Numbered from the stretch's first letter, positions 45,305-54,216 are shown. The stretch: 64,000 bases of DNA from Desulfovibrio piger (GCF_951793255.1 NZ_OX636706.1:827001-891000); one strand, 5' to 3'. The notes: generated from the sequence alone by a model not told the origin. Numbers and translations: made by a program.

Positions 45305-45455
45305 GGACTGACCGCCTGTCGTTTTTGAAATGACGGCCCCGTTCCAAGGCAGGAACGGGAAAAGATGTCATGCCGACACCGGAGAGGATGTAATACCTTC
45401 CGGTCATGCGGCGGGAAGCCCTTCCGGCCTCCATTCGAGATATTGGGAGATATTT

Positions 45456-47408
45456 ATGAAACGCGAACGTCATACCTATCTGACTTTGCAGACCGTGGAG
45501 GCCGCCCGCCAGGGCTGGCTGGACCGCATCAGCGCCGAGGGCCGCGAGCTGGCCACGGAGCGCGTGCCCCTGTCGGCGGCCCTGCACCGCGTGCTGGCCG
45601 AGCCCGTGGCCGCGCGCCGCTCTTCCCCGGCCTTCCACGGCGCGGCCATGGACGGCATCGCCGTCAACGCCGAATCCACCTTCACCGCTTCCACCCGGCG
45701 GCCCCTGCGCCTGACCATCGGCACCGACGCGTTCTGGATCAATACCGGCCATCCCCTGCCCGCAGGCACCAATGCCGTGGTCATGGTGGAGAACGTCAAC
45801 ACCGAGCCCGACGGACAGCATGTGGTCATCGAAAAGGCCGCCTTCCCCTGGCAGCATGTGCGCAAGCTGGGCGAGGACATGGTGGCGTCCGAGATCATCC
45901 TGCCGCCCGGCGTCTGCATCGGCCCCTACGAGCTGGGGGCGCTGGCCGCGGGCGGCGTGCTGGAACCGCTGGTGTTCAAAAAGCCCCGCGTGGGCATCAT
46001 CCCCAGCGGCACCGAGATCGTGCCCCTCACCGAGGCCCGCGAAGAAGACCTGTGCGCGGGCCGCTGCCTGCCGGAGTTCAACTCCTACATCTTTTCGGCC
46101 ATCGTGCAGGAGGCCGGAGGCGAGGCCTTCACCCTGCCCATCGTGCCTGACGATCCCGAGGCCATCAGCGCGGCCATCGACGCGGCCATCGACCAGGGCG
46201 CGGATCTGGTGCTGCTCAACGCCGGCTCCTCGGCGGGCAGCCACGACTATTCCGCCGACGTCATCGCCCACAAGGGCGAGCTGCTGACCCACGGTGTGGC
46301 CGTCATGCCCGGCAAGCCCACGGCCCTCGGCATGGTGCGCGGCGTGCCCATCATCGGCTCGCCGGGCTATCCCGTCTCGGCCATCGTGGCCCTGGAAGAG
46401 TTCGTCCAGCCCCTGCTGGCCCTGCTCCAGAAGCGCTGCCTGGCCCACCGCGAAACGGTCACGGCCCTGCCCGTCAATCCGCTGCCCTCCCGCCCCGGCA
46501 TGGAAGAACGCATCCGCGTCAAACTGGGCCGGGTGGACGACACCTTCTTTGCCGTGCCCCTGCCGCGCGGCGCGGGCACCGTCACCAGCCTGAGCCGGGC
46601 CGACGGCATCATCAGCGTGGCCCGCGACTGCGAAGGCATCAGCCGTGACGAGCCCGTGCAGGTGCAGCTGCTGCGCCCCCGCCAGCAGGTGGAAGGCACC
46701 CTGCTGGCCATCGGCAGCCACGACAACACCCTGGACCTCATCGACAGCTTCCTGCGTCGCGAACATCCGCGCTTCCGTCTGGCCTCGGCCCATGTGGGCT
46801 CGCTGGGCGGCCTCATGGCCCTCAAGCGCCACCAGTGCCATCTGGCGGGCAGCCATCTGCTCAATGACGCCGACGGCGTCTACAACCGTCAGGCCCTGCG
46901 CGACAACCTCCAGGGCGAACCCATGCTGCTGGTGCGCCTGGTGGACCGCGAACAGGGCCTCATCGTGGCTCCCGGCAACCCGCTGGGCATCCATGACATC
47001 ACCGACCTTGCGCGCGAGGACGTGCGCTTCATCAACCGCCAGCGCGGCAGCGGCACCCGCGTGCTGCTGGACTACCGCCTGAAGCAGCTGGGCATCCGCC
47101 CGCAGCAGCTGGCCGGGTATGAGGACGAGGAATACACGCATATGAACGTGGCCGCCGCCGTGCTTTCCGGCCGCGCCCATACCGGTCTGGCCGTGCGCGC
47201 CGCCGCCTGCGCCCTGGGCCTGGACTTCGTGCCCGTGGGCGTGGAGGAGTACGACCTGGTCATCCCGCAGCGCTATGCCGAGGACGAACGCATCCTCGCC
47301 CTGCTGGATGTCATCCGCTCCGAGGCCTTCCGCAAGGAAGTGGCCGCCCTGGGCGGCTACGGTGTGGAAAAGACCGGTCAGGTCATCTGGGAATACGACG
47401 GCCGCTAG
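45456..47408 (+). CDS. MoeA fused to a periplasmic-binding-like (LysR-substrate/PBP) domain
   Basis: 650 residues. Residues 1-~410 are a MoeA domain (SSPAFHGAAMDGIAVNA, NTGHPLPAGTNAVVMVE, IIPSGTEIVPL, LLNAGSSAGSHDYSAD, GSPGYPVSAIV). Residues ~425-640 form a PBP-like domain (VEGTLLAIGSHDNTLDLIDS then NRQRGSGTRVLLDYRLKQLG), as in the MoeA/LysR fusion family found in anaerobes and archaea. The added domain probably binds molybdate, tungstate or a cofactor intermediate and directs metal choice. ATG at 45456 after GGGAG. Confidence 0.92.
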   Translation: MKRERHTYLTLQTVEAARQGWLDRISAEGRELATERVPLSAALHRVLAEPVAARRSSPAFHGAAMDGIAVNAESTFTASTRRPLRLTIGTDAFWINTGHPLPAGTNAVVMVENVNTEPDGQHVVIEKAAFPWQHVRKLGEDMVASEIILPPGVCIGPYELGALAAGGVLEPLVFKKPRVGIIPSGTEIVPLTEAREEDLCAGRCLPEFNSYIFSAIVQEAGGEAFTLPIVPDDPEAISAAIDAAIDQGADLVLLNAGSSAGSHDYSADVIAHKGELLTHGVAVMPGKPTALGMVRGVPIIGSPGYPVSAIVALEEFVQPLLALLQKRCLAHRETVTALPVNPLPSRPGMEERIRVKLGRVDDTFFAVPLPRGAGTVTSLSRADGIISVARDCEGISRDEPVQVQLLRPRQQVEGTLLAIGSHDNTLDLIDSFLRREHPRFRLASAHVGSLGGLMALKRHQCHLAGSHLLNDADGVYNRQALRDNLQGEPMLLVRLVDREQGLIVAPGNPLGIHDITDLAREDVRFINRQRGSGTRVLLDYRLKQLGIRPQQLAGYEDEEYTHMNVAAAVLSGRAHTGLAVRAAACALGLDFVPVGVEEYDLVIPQRYAEDERILALLDVIRSEAFRKEVAALGGYGVEKTGQVIWEYDGR

Positions 47409-47428
47409 GCCGGTATAGTGTTGGGAGC

Positions 47429-47492
47429 TCTTCGGGGGAGGGGGACAACGGGCCTTTTCGGGCTTCCCCCCTTTCCCCGTCGCGTCTCATCA
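47429..47492 (+). repeat. Dispersed palindromic intergenic repeat, copy 8 (degenerate)
   Basis: CTTCGGGGGAGGGGG and CTTCCCCCCTTTCCCC flank a disordered centre; the tail reads GTCGCGTCTCATCAAG, comparable with GCGCTTCATCAG of copy 2. It starts about 21 bases after the MoeA fusion stop. Confidence 0.65.
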
Positions 47493-47551
47493 AGAAAAAA
47501 AGATAGCCAGAGTGCCGCTGATGCGCGCGTTCCGGGATAAAGAGGATACTG

Positions 47552-48298
47552 ATGGATGAGCTGACCTTGCTGGCAGATCTGCACAAAGCAGGACTGCGTC
47601 AGGGCCCGGGCAGCCCGGACGTCACTCGCCGGGCCATGGTGCTGGCAGGACTTGACGGTTCACGCCCGCTGGAAATTGCGGATATCGGCTGCGGCACAGG
47701 CGCCGCCAGCCTGGAGCTGGCCCGGATACTGGATGCCCGGATCACGGCCGTGGACTTTCTGCCTTCCTTCCTGGACGTCCTGCGGCAGCGTGCGCAGGCC
47801 CAAGGGCTGAGGCGGATCATAACGCTGGAAGCATCCATGGACGCCCTTCCCTTCACGGATGCATCCTTTGATGTCATCTGGTCGGAAGGGGCTGTCTACA
47901 ATATGGGCTTTGAGGCCGGAATAGCCGCCTGGAAACGCTTCCTCAAGCCCGGCGGCAAGATGGTGCTTTCCGAGATCACATGGACGACCGCCGCACGACC
48001 GCAAACCATCACGGATTACTGGACAGCACAGTACCCGGAGATAGATACCGCCTCCGCCAAGCTGGCCGTACTGGAGCGTCACGGCTACAGGCCGGAAGGC
48101 TACTTTCTCCTGCCCCCCTGCTGCTGGCAGGAGCATTATTACGGCCCTTTGCGGGAACGCTTCCCCGCCTTCCTTGACCGTCACGGGCATAGCCCCCAAG
48201 CTGCGGCCATCGTGGCAGCCGAGGAAAAAGAGATGGCCCTGTACCAAAAATATGGCCAGTTCTACAGCTACGGCATGTATGTGGCCGCCAAAGTCTAA
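47552..48298 (+). CDS. Class I SAM-dependent methyltransferase
   Basis: 248 residues, small-molecule methyltransferase fold. SAM motif I is IADIGCGTGAASLELA (about residue 42), acidic residue in ITAVDF, motif near DASFDVIWSEGAVYNMGF and post-motif FLKPGGKMVLSEITW. The C-terminal part is rich in aromatic residues (CCWQEHYYGPL; LYQKYGQFYSYGMYVAAKV). Substrate unknown. ATG at 47552 with GAGGA upstream. No operon partner is obvious. Confidence 0.88.
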   Translation: MDELTLLADLHKAGLRQGPGSPDVTRRAMVLAGLDGSRPLEIADIGCGTGAASLELARILDARITAVDFLPSFLDVLRQRAQAQGLRRIITLEASMDALPFTDASFDVIWSEGAVYNMGFEAGIAAWKRFLKPGGKMVLSEITWTTAARPQTITDYWTAQYPEIDTASAKLAVLERHGYRPEGYFLLPPCCWQEHYYGPLRERFPAFLDRHGHSPQAAAIVAAEEKEMALYQKYGQFYSYGMYVAAKV

Positions 48299-48390
48299 GA
48301 TGCGGTCTTGATGTTTTTGTCCCCGTGTTCCTGCCTTCCAGACAGGTGGCGCAGGCCCTCTTCTTCTGGTGGCCCGCAGGAGGCCCGTGG

Positions 48391-48831
48391 ATGCTGACCT
48401 TGCTGGCCCTGTACGGCGGCCTGTTCCTCACCGCGCTGGTGGCGGCCACCCTGCTGCCCGCGCAGTCGGAGCTGCTGCTGGGCACCCTGATGGTGCAGAG
48501 CGGGGAACCGGCCTGGGCCCTCATCACCGTGGCCACCCTGGGCAACAGCGCGGGCTCGGCCGTCAACTGGTGGCTGGGCCGTTATCTCACCCGCTTTCAG
48601 GATCGCCGCTGGTTCCCCTTCTCGCCGGAGTCCCTGCGCAAGGCCGAGGGCTGGTACCACCGTTACGGCCGCTGGACCCTGCTGTGCAGCTGGATGCCCG
48701 TCATCGGCGATCCCCTGACCCTGGTGGCCGGTACCTTGCGCGAACCCCTGCCCTCCTTCCTGCTTCTGGTGGTGCTGGCCAAACTGGGCCGCTATCTGGC
48801 GGTGGCCGGTGTGGCCTTGGCGCTCTGGTGA
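48391..48831 (+). CDS. YqaA-like inner-membrane protein (DedA superfamily)
   Basis: 146 residues from the ATG at 48391, which is chosen because AGGAGG lies seven bases upstream; the longer GTG version (48325) has no ribosome-binding site. About four hydrophobic segments, with NSAGSAVNWWLGRYL and the re-entrant-loop region SWMPVIGDPLTLVAGTLREPLPSF typical of small DedA/SNARE-associated proteins such as YqaA. Function in lipid or small-molecule transport is presumed from the family. Confidence 0.87.
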   Translation: MLTLLALYGGLFLTALVAATLLPAQSELLLGTLMVQSGEPAWALITVATLGNSAGSAVNWWLGRYLTRFQDRRWFPFSPESLRKAEGWYHRYGRWTLLCSWMPVIGDPLTLVAGTLREPLPSFLLLVVLAKLGRYLAVAGVALALW

Positions 48832-48837
48832 TAGATG

Positions 48838-48868
48838 AAAAAAGGACGCCCGAAGGCGTCCTTTTTTA
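48838..48868. terminator. Bidirectional terminator with GGACGCC stem
   Basis: AAAAAAGGACGCC, CGAA loop, GGCGTCCTTTTTT, seven bases after the YqaA-like stop. Confidence 0.92.
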
Positions 48869-48900
48869 CATCCATCTCAGAATCTCATCCCAAGATGTCC

Positions 48901-48988
48901 CTTATAAGCGGTTTTTGAAGGGGGTGGGGGAGTTTGAGGGGGCGGGGGGAACTTTTTTCCGCCAGGAAAAGTTCCCCCCGCCCCCTCG
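48901..48988 (-). repeat. Dispersed palindromic intergenic repeat, copy 9
   Basis: A perfect 21-bp stem (48936-48956 with 48967-48987) with a loop reading CCTGGCGGAA on the minus strand, then AAACTCCCCCACCCCCTTC and AAAAACCGCTTATAAG. Nearly the same sequence as copy 11. It starts 46 bases after the histone-deacetylase-like gene stop, gene-sense. Confidence 0.92.
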
Positions 48989-49034
48989 ATATCTTCACCG
49001 GCCAGTATCCGGTGACGAGCTTTGTTCCAACGGC

Positions 49035-50363
49035 CTATTTCAGCGCGGCGTCGCCGTCCAGCACCAGCACATGGGCGTGGAGGCCGGCCTTGCGGGCCGC
49101 CGCGGCGCGGGCCTCGGCCTCGGCGCGGCAGCGGGGGCAGGCGTGGCGGGGGATGAGCAGGCACAGGGAGCGGGCCACGCGCTCGGAGCTGGTCTCGAAG
49201 CAGCCCAGGCCGGAGCAGTCCGGGCACAGGCGCCAGCTTTCGCGCTGGCTCTCGCGCAGCATGTCCGTATCATAAAAGATATGCTTGCGCCGCGTCCACC
49301 AGCCGTTCTCTTCCTCGCCTTCCTGCGGCACGGACGGCGGGTTGTGGTACAGCTCCAGCAGGCCGTCGCAAAGGCGGGCGATGTAGTCGCTGATCTTCTG
49401 TTTCTGGCGGGTGCTCTCGGGCCGCCACTGGGGCTCGCGGATGTCGCCCGCGTCCAGGCCGGCCAGCGCCAGACAGATGCCCAGGTTCACATAGGGCAGG
49501 GCGCCGCGGATGGCGTAGCCGCCTTCCAGCACGGCGATGTCCGGGTTAAGGGCGCGGTTGAGGGCCGCATAGCCCTGGGCCGAGAGCTTCATGTTGGCCA
49601 GCGGGTCCGTGAAGTGGTTGTCCTGCCCGGCGGAGTTGATGACCAGATCAGGCTTGAAGTCCGCCAGCATGGGCAGCACGGCGTGCTCGATGGCGTAAAG
49701 GTAGCCCTCGTCCGAGGTCTCGGGCGGCAGGGGGATGTTGATGGTGCGGCCCAGCGCGCCCGGCCCGCCGCATTCCTGCGGAAAGCCCGTGCCCGGATAG
49801 AGGGTGCGGCCGTCCTGATGCAGGGAGATGAACAGGGTGTTCGGGTCGTTCCAGAAGATGTCCTGGCTGCCGTCGCCGTGGTGCACGTCCGTATCCACGA
49901 TGGCGATACGCAGGGGCCGCCCCGTGGGATGCGGATAGTGGTCGCGGATGTACTCCACCATCACGGCTTCGTTGTTGATGTTGCAGAAACCGCGGTTGCC
50001 GTGGGTCACGCGCATGGCGTGGTGTCCCGGAGGACGCACCAGGGCAAAGGCCTTGTCTTCCTTCTTCTCCATGACCAGACGGGCGGCCGTGATGGCCCCG
50101 CCCGCCGAGGCCCGGTGCGAATCGGTGACCACGGCGCCGGTGGAGGGCAGACAGAAGTGCACGCGCTCCACCTGGGCGTTGGTGGCGAGCTCCGGGCGGT
50201 ACTCGGTGATGCCGGGGATGTCGAACAGGCCTTCTTCCGCCAGCTGGTCGCGGGTGTAGAGCAGACGCTCCTCACGCTCGGGATGGGTGGCGGAGATGGC
50301 CCAGTCGAAGGCGGGGAAGAAGACCACGCCCAGCCGGTTACGGGCTCTCAGGGGATCAGTCAT
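49035..50363 (-). CDS. Histone deacetylase-family hydrolase with Cys-rich C-terminal extension
   Basis: 442 residues. Zn-dependent deacetylase core with LVRPPGHHAMRVTHGNRGFC, IVDTDVHHGDGSQDIFW and NSAGQDNHFTDPLA, as in AcuC/acetylpolyamine amidohydrolase relatives. After ~350 residues an extra tail carries CPDC (380-383) and CPRC (409-412), a zinc-ribbon-like arrangement not part of the catalytic core. Substrate unknown: acetyl-lysine or acetylpolyamine. ATG at 50363 overlaps the stop of the upstream small gene by eight bases, so they are cotranslated in the yhaM-tmk run. Confidence 0.88.
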   Translation of the reverse strand: MTDPLRARNRLGVVFFPAFDWAISATHPEREERLLYTRDQLAEEGLFDIPGITEYRPELATNAQVERVHFCLPSTGAVVTDSHRASAGGAITAARLVMEKKEDKAFALVRPPGHHAMRVTHGNRGFCNINNEAVMVEYIRDHYPHPTGRPLRIAIVDTDVHHGDGSQDIFWNDPNTLFISLHQDGRTLYPGTGFPQECGGPGALGRTINIPLPPETSDEGYLYAIEHAVLPMLADFKPDLVINSAGQDNHFTDPLANMKLSAQGYAALNRALNPDIAVLEGGYAIRGALPYVNLGICLALAGLDAGDIREPQWRPESTRQKQKISDYIARLCDGLLELYHNPPSVPQEGEEENGWWTRRKHIFYDTDMLRESQRESWRLCPDCSGLGCFETSSERVARSLCLLIPRHACPRCRAEAEARAAAARKAGLHAHVLVLDGDAALK

Positions 50364-50700
50364 CGTCGTCCAGCATGTTTTCGGCAAAGATGTCGACGCT
50401 GTAGCGCGCATAGGAGATCATCTTGCCCAGGCGGCCCAGAGCCATGGCATAGGCAAGGTTGGTCTCGGCCACGGCCGCGAAGAGCAGGCCGTTGTCGTCT
50501 TCCACCACGAAGACGCCGCCGGGCTTCTGCTCATGACGGAAGACCACGCAATGCAGCAGCCCGGGATCGCCCAGGCGGGAAACGAATTCGCAGCCGGGCA
50601 GGGGGCTCTCGTCCAGCACGACCTGTTCCAGGGCGGCATCGGTACGGGGCAGGAAGCGCAGGCGGCCTTCCTCGGCGGTGACGGTATACAGTTCGCTCAT
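50356..50700 (-). CDS. Small conserved-looking protein of unknown function
   Basis: 114 residues, cytoplasmic, no signal or membrane segment. It alternates beta strands (LYTVTAEEGRLRFLP, LLHCVVFRHEQKPGGVFVVE) with one helix and ends in an acidic DDDD tail. No family recognised. It sits 17 bases after tmk and overlaps the deacetylase start by eight bases, so it is firmly embedded in the operon; a role tied to one of these partners is inference. Confidence 0.75.
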   Translation of the reverse strand: MSELYTVTAEEGRLRFLPRTDAALEQVVLDESPLPGCEFVSRLGDPGLLHCVVFRHEQKPGGVFVVEDDNGLLFAAVAETNLAYAMALGRLGKMISYARYSVDIFAENMLDDDD

Positions 50701-50717
50701 GGCAATATCCTTACGTC

Positions 50718-51371
50718 TTATTCCAGCCCGCTGCCGCGCTGCTTCAGATGCCGCTCCACGGCGGAGAGGCATTGCAGCACCACGTCCTCGGGCTGTTGCG
50801 ATGCGTCGATGATGGCGATGCGGTCGGGCTCTTCCGCCGCGATGGTCAGATAGCCCTGGCGCACGCGCTCGTGGAAATTGAGGCTCTCGCTGTCGAAACG
50901 GCCTTCGGAGAGCACCGTGCCCTCGCGCCGGTTGCGCAGGCCCGCGCGCTCCAGCCCCACGGACACGGGCAGGTCGCAGAGCAGGGTCAGATCCGGTTGC
51001 AGGCCGCCGGTGGCCAGATCGTTGGCCCGGCGCAGACGGTCGGGATCACGGCCGCGGCCGTAGCCCTGATAGGCCAGGGTGGAGTCGGTATAGCGGTCGC
51101 AGATGACGATCTGTCCGGCTTCCACCGCCGGACGGATGATCTCGGCCACATGCTGGGCCCGGTCGGCTAGGAAGAGATAGAGCTCGGCCCGGTTGCACAG
51201 GCCGGAATTGCGGGCGTCCAGCAGGATGGGACGCAGGGCGCGCCCCAGACCGCAGCCGCCCGGTTCGCGCGTCAGCAGCACGTCGTGGCCGCGCTTTTCC
51301 AGTTCCAGGGCCAGCAGCTGCCGGGCCGTGGTTTTGCCCGAACCTTCTATGCCTTCGAATGTGATGAACAT
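50718..51371 (-). CDS. tmk: Thymidylate kinase
   Basis: 217 residues; phosphorylates dTMP to dTDP. P-loop FEGIEGSGKTTARQL (residues ~4-18), DRY motif VICDRYTDSTLAYQGYGR, TREPGG substrate loop, and an Arg-rich LID-like region (RAGLRNRREGTVLSEGRFD). Start 51371 with GAGG upstream, seven bases after the yhaM-like stop. Essential nucleotide gene at the centre of the four-gene run. Confidence 0.95.
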   Translation of the reverse strand: MFITFEGIEGSGKTTARQLLALELEKRGHDVLLTREPGGCGLGRALRPILLDARNSGLCNRAELYLFLADRAQHVAEIIRPAVEAGQIVICDRYTDSTLAYQGYGRGRDPDRLRRANDLATGGLQPDLTLLCDLPVSVGLERAGLRNRREGTVLSEGRFDSESLNFHERVRQGYLTIAAEEPDRIAIIDASQQPEDVVLQCLSAVERHLKQRGSGLE

Positions 51372-51378
51372 GGCAGCC

Positions 51379-52416
51379 TCACAGCAGGGAGAGCATCCCG
51401 TCCTCCCCGGAAGACTTCCGGGAGGCGCGGGGCTTCTTTTCGACTTTTTCTTCCACCGGCGTCTGCGCGCAGCGGTGCATGGCCCGGCCCAGGGTGGCCT
51501 GATAGGGCGTCCAGCTCTCGCCTTCGCCCAGCTGGGCGAACAGGCCCCGGCACTGGGCCATCTTGGCGTCGATGTTGTCCGCATAATGCAGCACGAGGGC
51601 CTCGGCGGTCTGCGGCACGCGCACGGCCCCGAATTCCAGCGTACCGTGGTGGCTCAGGACCAGATGCTTGAGATGGCGCTGCAACTCGGGCTCCAGGCCC
51701 GATTTTTCCAGATAGGGAGCCAGCATCTCCACGCAGATCTCCAGATGCCCCAGCAGGCGGCCCTCGTCGGTATAATCGTTGGCGATGCCGCCGGAAAATT
51801 CGCGGATCTTGCCGAAGTCGTGGAACAGGGCCCCGGCCAGCAGGGTCTGGCGGTCCAGCTCGGGATACTGGTCGGCCAGACGGCGACAGAGCTTGAAAAC
51901 GCTCAGGGTATGCTCCAGCAGGCCGCCCGCATAGGCATGGTGCACGCCCTTGGCCGCCGGGCAGGTGCGGAAGGCCTCGCGCAGCTCTTCATTTTTGAAC
52001 ACTCCGTCCACCAGCTTGCGCCAGGGCTTGTAGCGGAACTCCTCGCGGATCAGCCCCATGAGCTCGTCCATCATGGCATCCAGCGGGTAGGGGCTGGCGG
52101 GCATGAAGTCGGCCAGGTCAAGGGCCGCGCCTTCTTCCGGCGAAAGCAGGCGGCCTTCCTCCACCGTGAACTGGAGCTGGTCGCGGAAGGTGCTCACCCG
52201 GCCGTGGGCATAGAAGAAGCTGCCCGTATGCAGGGCGGGGAAAGAGGCGCTCAGGGGCGACCAGATCTTGGCCTCCACGCTGCCGCTGGCGTCGGCCAGC
52301 ACGAGCCGCCAGTACGGCCCGTTGCGCGAGCTGCCCTGTGCGGCCAGGGTGATGACGAAGACGCCTTCCGCTTCGTTGGGGGCCGCCATGTCTTTGACGA
52401 AAATGCCTTTTTGCAT
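51379..52416 (-). CDS. YhaM-like 3'-5' exoribonuclease (OB-fold plus HD domain)
   Basis: 345 residues. An N-terminal OB fold (~15-90) is followed by an HD phosphohydrolase domain: GLLEHTLSVFKLCRRLA, ALFHDFGKIREF, GHLEICVEML and LVLSHHGTLEFGAVRVPQT. The order matches YhaM of Bacillus, a 3'-5' exoribonuclease. The last ~30 residues are a Lys/Ser-rich tail. Start ATG at 52416 with CAGGAT; an upstream ATG at 52437 is less likely. First gene of the run with tmk. Confidence 0.88.
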   Translation of the reverse strand: MQKGIFVKDMAAPNEAEGVFVITLAAQGSSRNGPYWRLVLADASGSVEAKIWSPLSASFPALHTGSFFYAHGRVSTFRDQLQFTVEEGRLLSPEEGAALDLADFMPASPYPLDAMMDELMGLIREEFRYKPWRKLVDGVFKNEELREAFRTCPAAKGVHHAYAGGLLEHTLSVFKLCRRLADQYPELDRQTLLAGALFHDFGKIREFSGGIANDYTDEGRLLGHLEICVEMLAPYLEKSGLEPELQRHLKHLVLSHHGTLEFGAVRVPQTAEALVLHYADNIDAKMAQCRGLFAQLGEGESWTPYQATLGRAMHRCAQTPVEEKVEKKPRASRKSSGEDGMLSLL

Positions 52417-52538
52417 ATATCCTGACTCTGCGGCCAAAGGCCGCCTGTCTTGTATGTTCTGAGGTCCCGGGGTATCCCCGCAGGCCCGCGGGGGCCTGTT
52501 TATCCATAAAGATTCCCTTGTTTCAGAGGTATTGTCAA

Positions 52539-53297
52539 ATGCGTGTCCTCCTGACCAACGACGACGGCATCCGGGCCGAGGGCCTGCGTGCCATGTACCG
52601 GGCCCTGCGCGAAGCCGGGCATACCGTGCATGTGGTGGCCCCCATGCATGAGCAGTCCGGCGTGGGCCATTCCCTGACCTTTTTCGATCCCCTGCGTGCC
52701 CACAAGATCGAGGAACCCGACTTCGAAGGTCTGGGCCTGTACGGCACCCCCACGGACTGCGTGAAGCTGGCCCTGGGCAACCTGCTGAAAAAGCGGCCCG
52801 ACATGGTCATCTCGGGCATCAATGCGGGCAGCAACGTGGGCCCGGACATCCTCTATTCCGGTACCGTGGGCGCCGCCACCGAAGCCGCCCATGAAGACCT
52901 GCCCAGCATGGCGCTCTCCTGCGATGCCGGCGGCGGCCACCCGGACATGGATGCCATCGCCCGCCACGCCGTGGAGCTGGCCACGCGCATCGACTGGAAA
53001 AAGGTGGCCCACCGCCGCGTCATCAACGTCAACTATCCCCGCGGCCCGCTGTCCGAGGCCAAGGGCCTGCGCATCTGCCCGCAGACCAGCGCCGTGTGGA
53101 AGAACGCCTACGCCGAACGCAAGGACCCGCGCGGCGAGCCCTACTGGTGGCTGGAAGGCGAGATCCCGCCGCACACCATCAACGCCGGTTCGGACAAGGA
53201 CCTGCTCAATCGCGGCTATATCACCGTGACGCCCCTGCGTTTCGAGTTCACGGACCACGAAAGCCTGCGCAGTCTGGAGGACATGCTGCTTTCCTAG
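52539..53297 (+). CDS. surE: 5'/3'-nucleotidase SurE
   Basis: 252 residues, survival protein SurE; dephosphorylates nucleoside monophosphates. Hallmarks: MRVLLTNDDGIRAEGL (metal-binding NDD), VVAPMHEQSGVGHSLT, YGTPTDCVKLAL, SGINAGSNVGPDILYSGTVGAA. ATG at 52539 with AGAGGT; an earlier in-frame ATG at 52518 is not supported by the family N-terminus. The stop codon TAG is partly made of the IS element: T and A belong to the target duplication and G is the first base of the insertion. Confidence 0.96.
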   Translation: MRVLLTNDDGIRAEGLRAMYRALREAGHTVHVVAPMHEQSGVGHSLTFFDPLRAHKIEEPDFEGLGLYGTPTDCVKLALGNLLKKRPDMVISGINAGSNVGPDILYSGTVGAATEAAHEDLPSMALSCDAGGGHPDMDAIARHAVELATRIDWKKVAHRRVINVNYPRGPLSEAKGLRICPQTSAVWKNAYAERKDPRGEPYWWLEGEIPPHTINAGSDKDLLNRGYITVTPLRFEFTDHESLRSLEDMLLS

Positions 53298-54129
53298 ATA
53301 GTGTCGTCAAATTCAAAAGTATGTTATAATCTCTTCACTTACAATGAGGAGAGACCATATGGCGGCACATCGGAGGCATGATATTTCCGACAAGGTATGG
53401 GCAAATATTGAAAAACTTCTTCCCGGTTCCAAAGGCTCTGTCGGTCGTCCTTCCGCCGATAACCGATTGTTTATCAACGCCGTCTTCTGGATACTGAGAA
53501 CCGGGGCTCCGTGGCGGGATTTACCCCCCGATCTTGGCGACTGGAAAAATACACATCGCCGCTTCTGCCGATGGCGAGATCGGGGAGTTTGGGAGAAAAT
53601 ACTCGAAGCTCTCATTGTCGAACCTGATTTTGAATGGCTCATCATTGATGCCAGTCATTGCAAAGTACATCCCCATGCGGCGGGCGCTGCGGGAGGTAAT
53701 GAGGCCATGAGCCGCACAAAAGGGGGCTCAACTCAAAAATACATCTGGCCGTGGATGCGCATGGTATGCCGGTCAGAGTTATTGTTACAGAAGGTACCCG
53801 AGCTGATTGCAAAGAGGCCTGTGCGTTGATTGACGGGTTGAGTGCCGTGGCACTTTTGGCTGATAGAGGCTACGATACGGAGAGTATTCTCCGCAAAGCA
53901 GGTGAATCCGGTTTCCAGGTTGTCATCCCGCCAAAGAGAAGTCGTAAAATATCACGCAACTATGACAGAGAGCTCTACAAAGTCAGGCATCTTGTCGAGA
54001 ATGCTTTTCTCCATCTCAAGCGCTGGCGGGGAATTGCCACACGATATGCCAAAAGATGTGCATCTTTTCTTGCTGCCGTTCAAATCAGATGTATATCTTT
54101 GTGGGCAAACATAATTTGACGACACTATC
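53297..54129 (+). mobile_element. IS5-family insertion sequence (IS427-like), 833 bp
   Basis: Perfect 17-bp terminal inverted repeats GATAGTGTCGTCAAATT (53297-53313 and inverse at 54113-54129) flanked by TA target duplications (53295-53296, 54130-54131). Two overlapping reading frames encode a transposase by -1 frameshifting. A TATAAT box lies at 53325-53330. The A/T content is higher than in the neighbourhood. The pre-insertion site was CTAG. Confidence 0.95.
53359..54119 (+). CDS. IS5-family transposase, expressed by frameshift
   Basis: ORF A starts at the ATG at 53359 with AGGAGA upstream (DISDKVWANIEKLLPG, NAVFWILRTGAPWRDLPP) and reads into an A4G5 run at 53718-53726. A -1 slip there gives GGLNSKIHLAVDAHGMPVRV and continues in ORF B to 54119. 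Catalytic DDE residues: LIIDASH in A, LLADRGYD in B, and the C-terminal Glu in VENAFLHLKRWRGIATRY. Both halves look intact, so the element may be active. Confidence 0.92.
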
Positions 54130-54182
54130 TAGACAGCATACGGCCCCTGCGGGTGCCGATTTTATGAATTTTTCCACGACCG

Positions 54183-54216
54183 CCCCAAAGTCATTCCCCT
54201 TTGGGGCTTTTTTTTA
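54183..54216 (+). terminator. Original surE terminator, now beyond the IS
   Basis: CCCCAAAG pairs with CTTTGGGG and is followed by a run of eight T. About 50 bases past the IS right end; before insertion it was about 55 bases from the surE stop. The rest of the region to 54409 shows only the aldolase ribosome-binding site. Confidence 0.85.

Noticed and set aside
48325-48390. Longer start for the YqaA-like gene
   Set aside because: The GTG has no ribosome-binding site, while the ATG at 48391 has AGGAGG at ideal distance and gives the usual family length.
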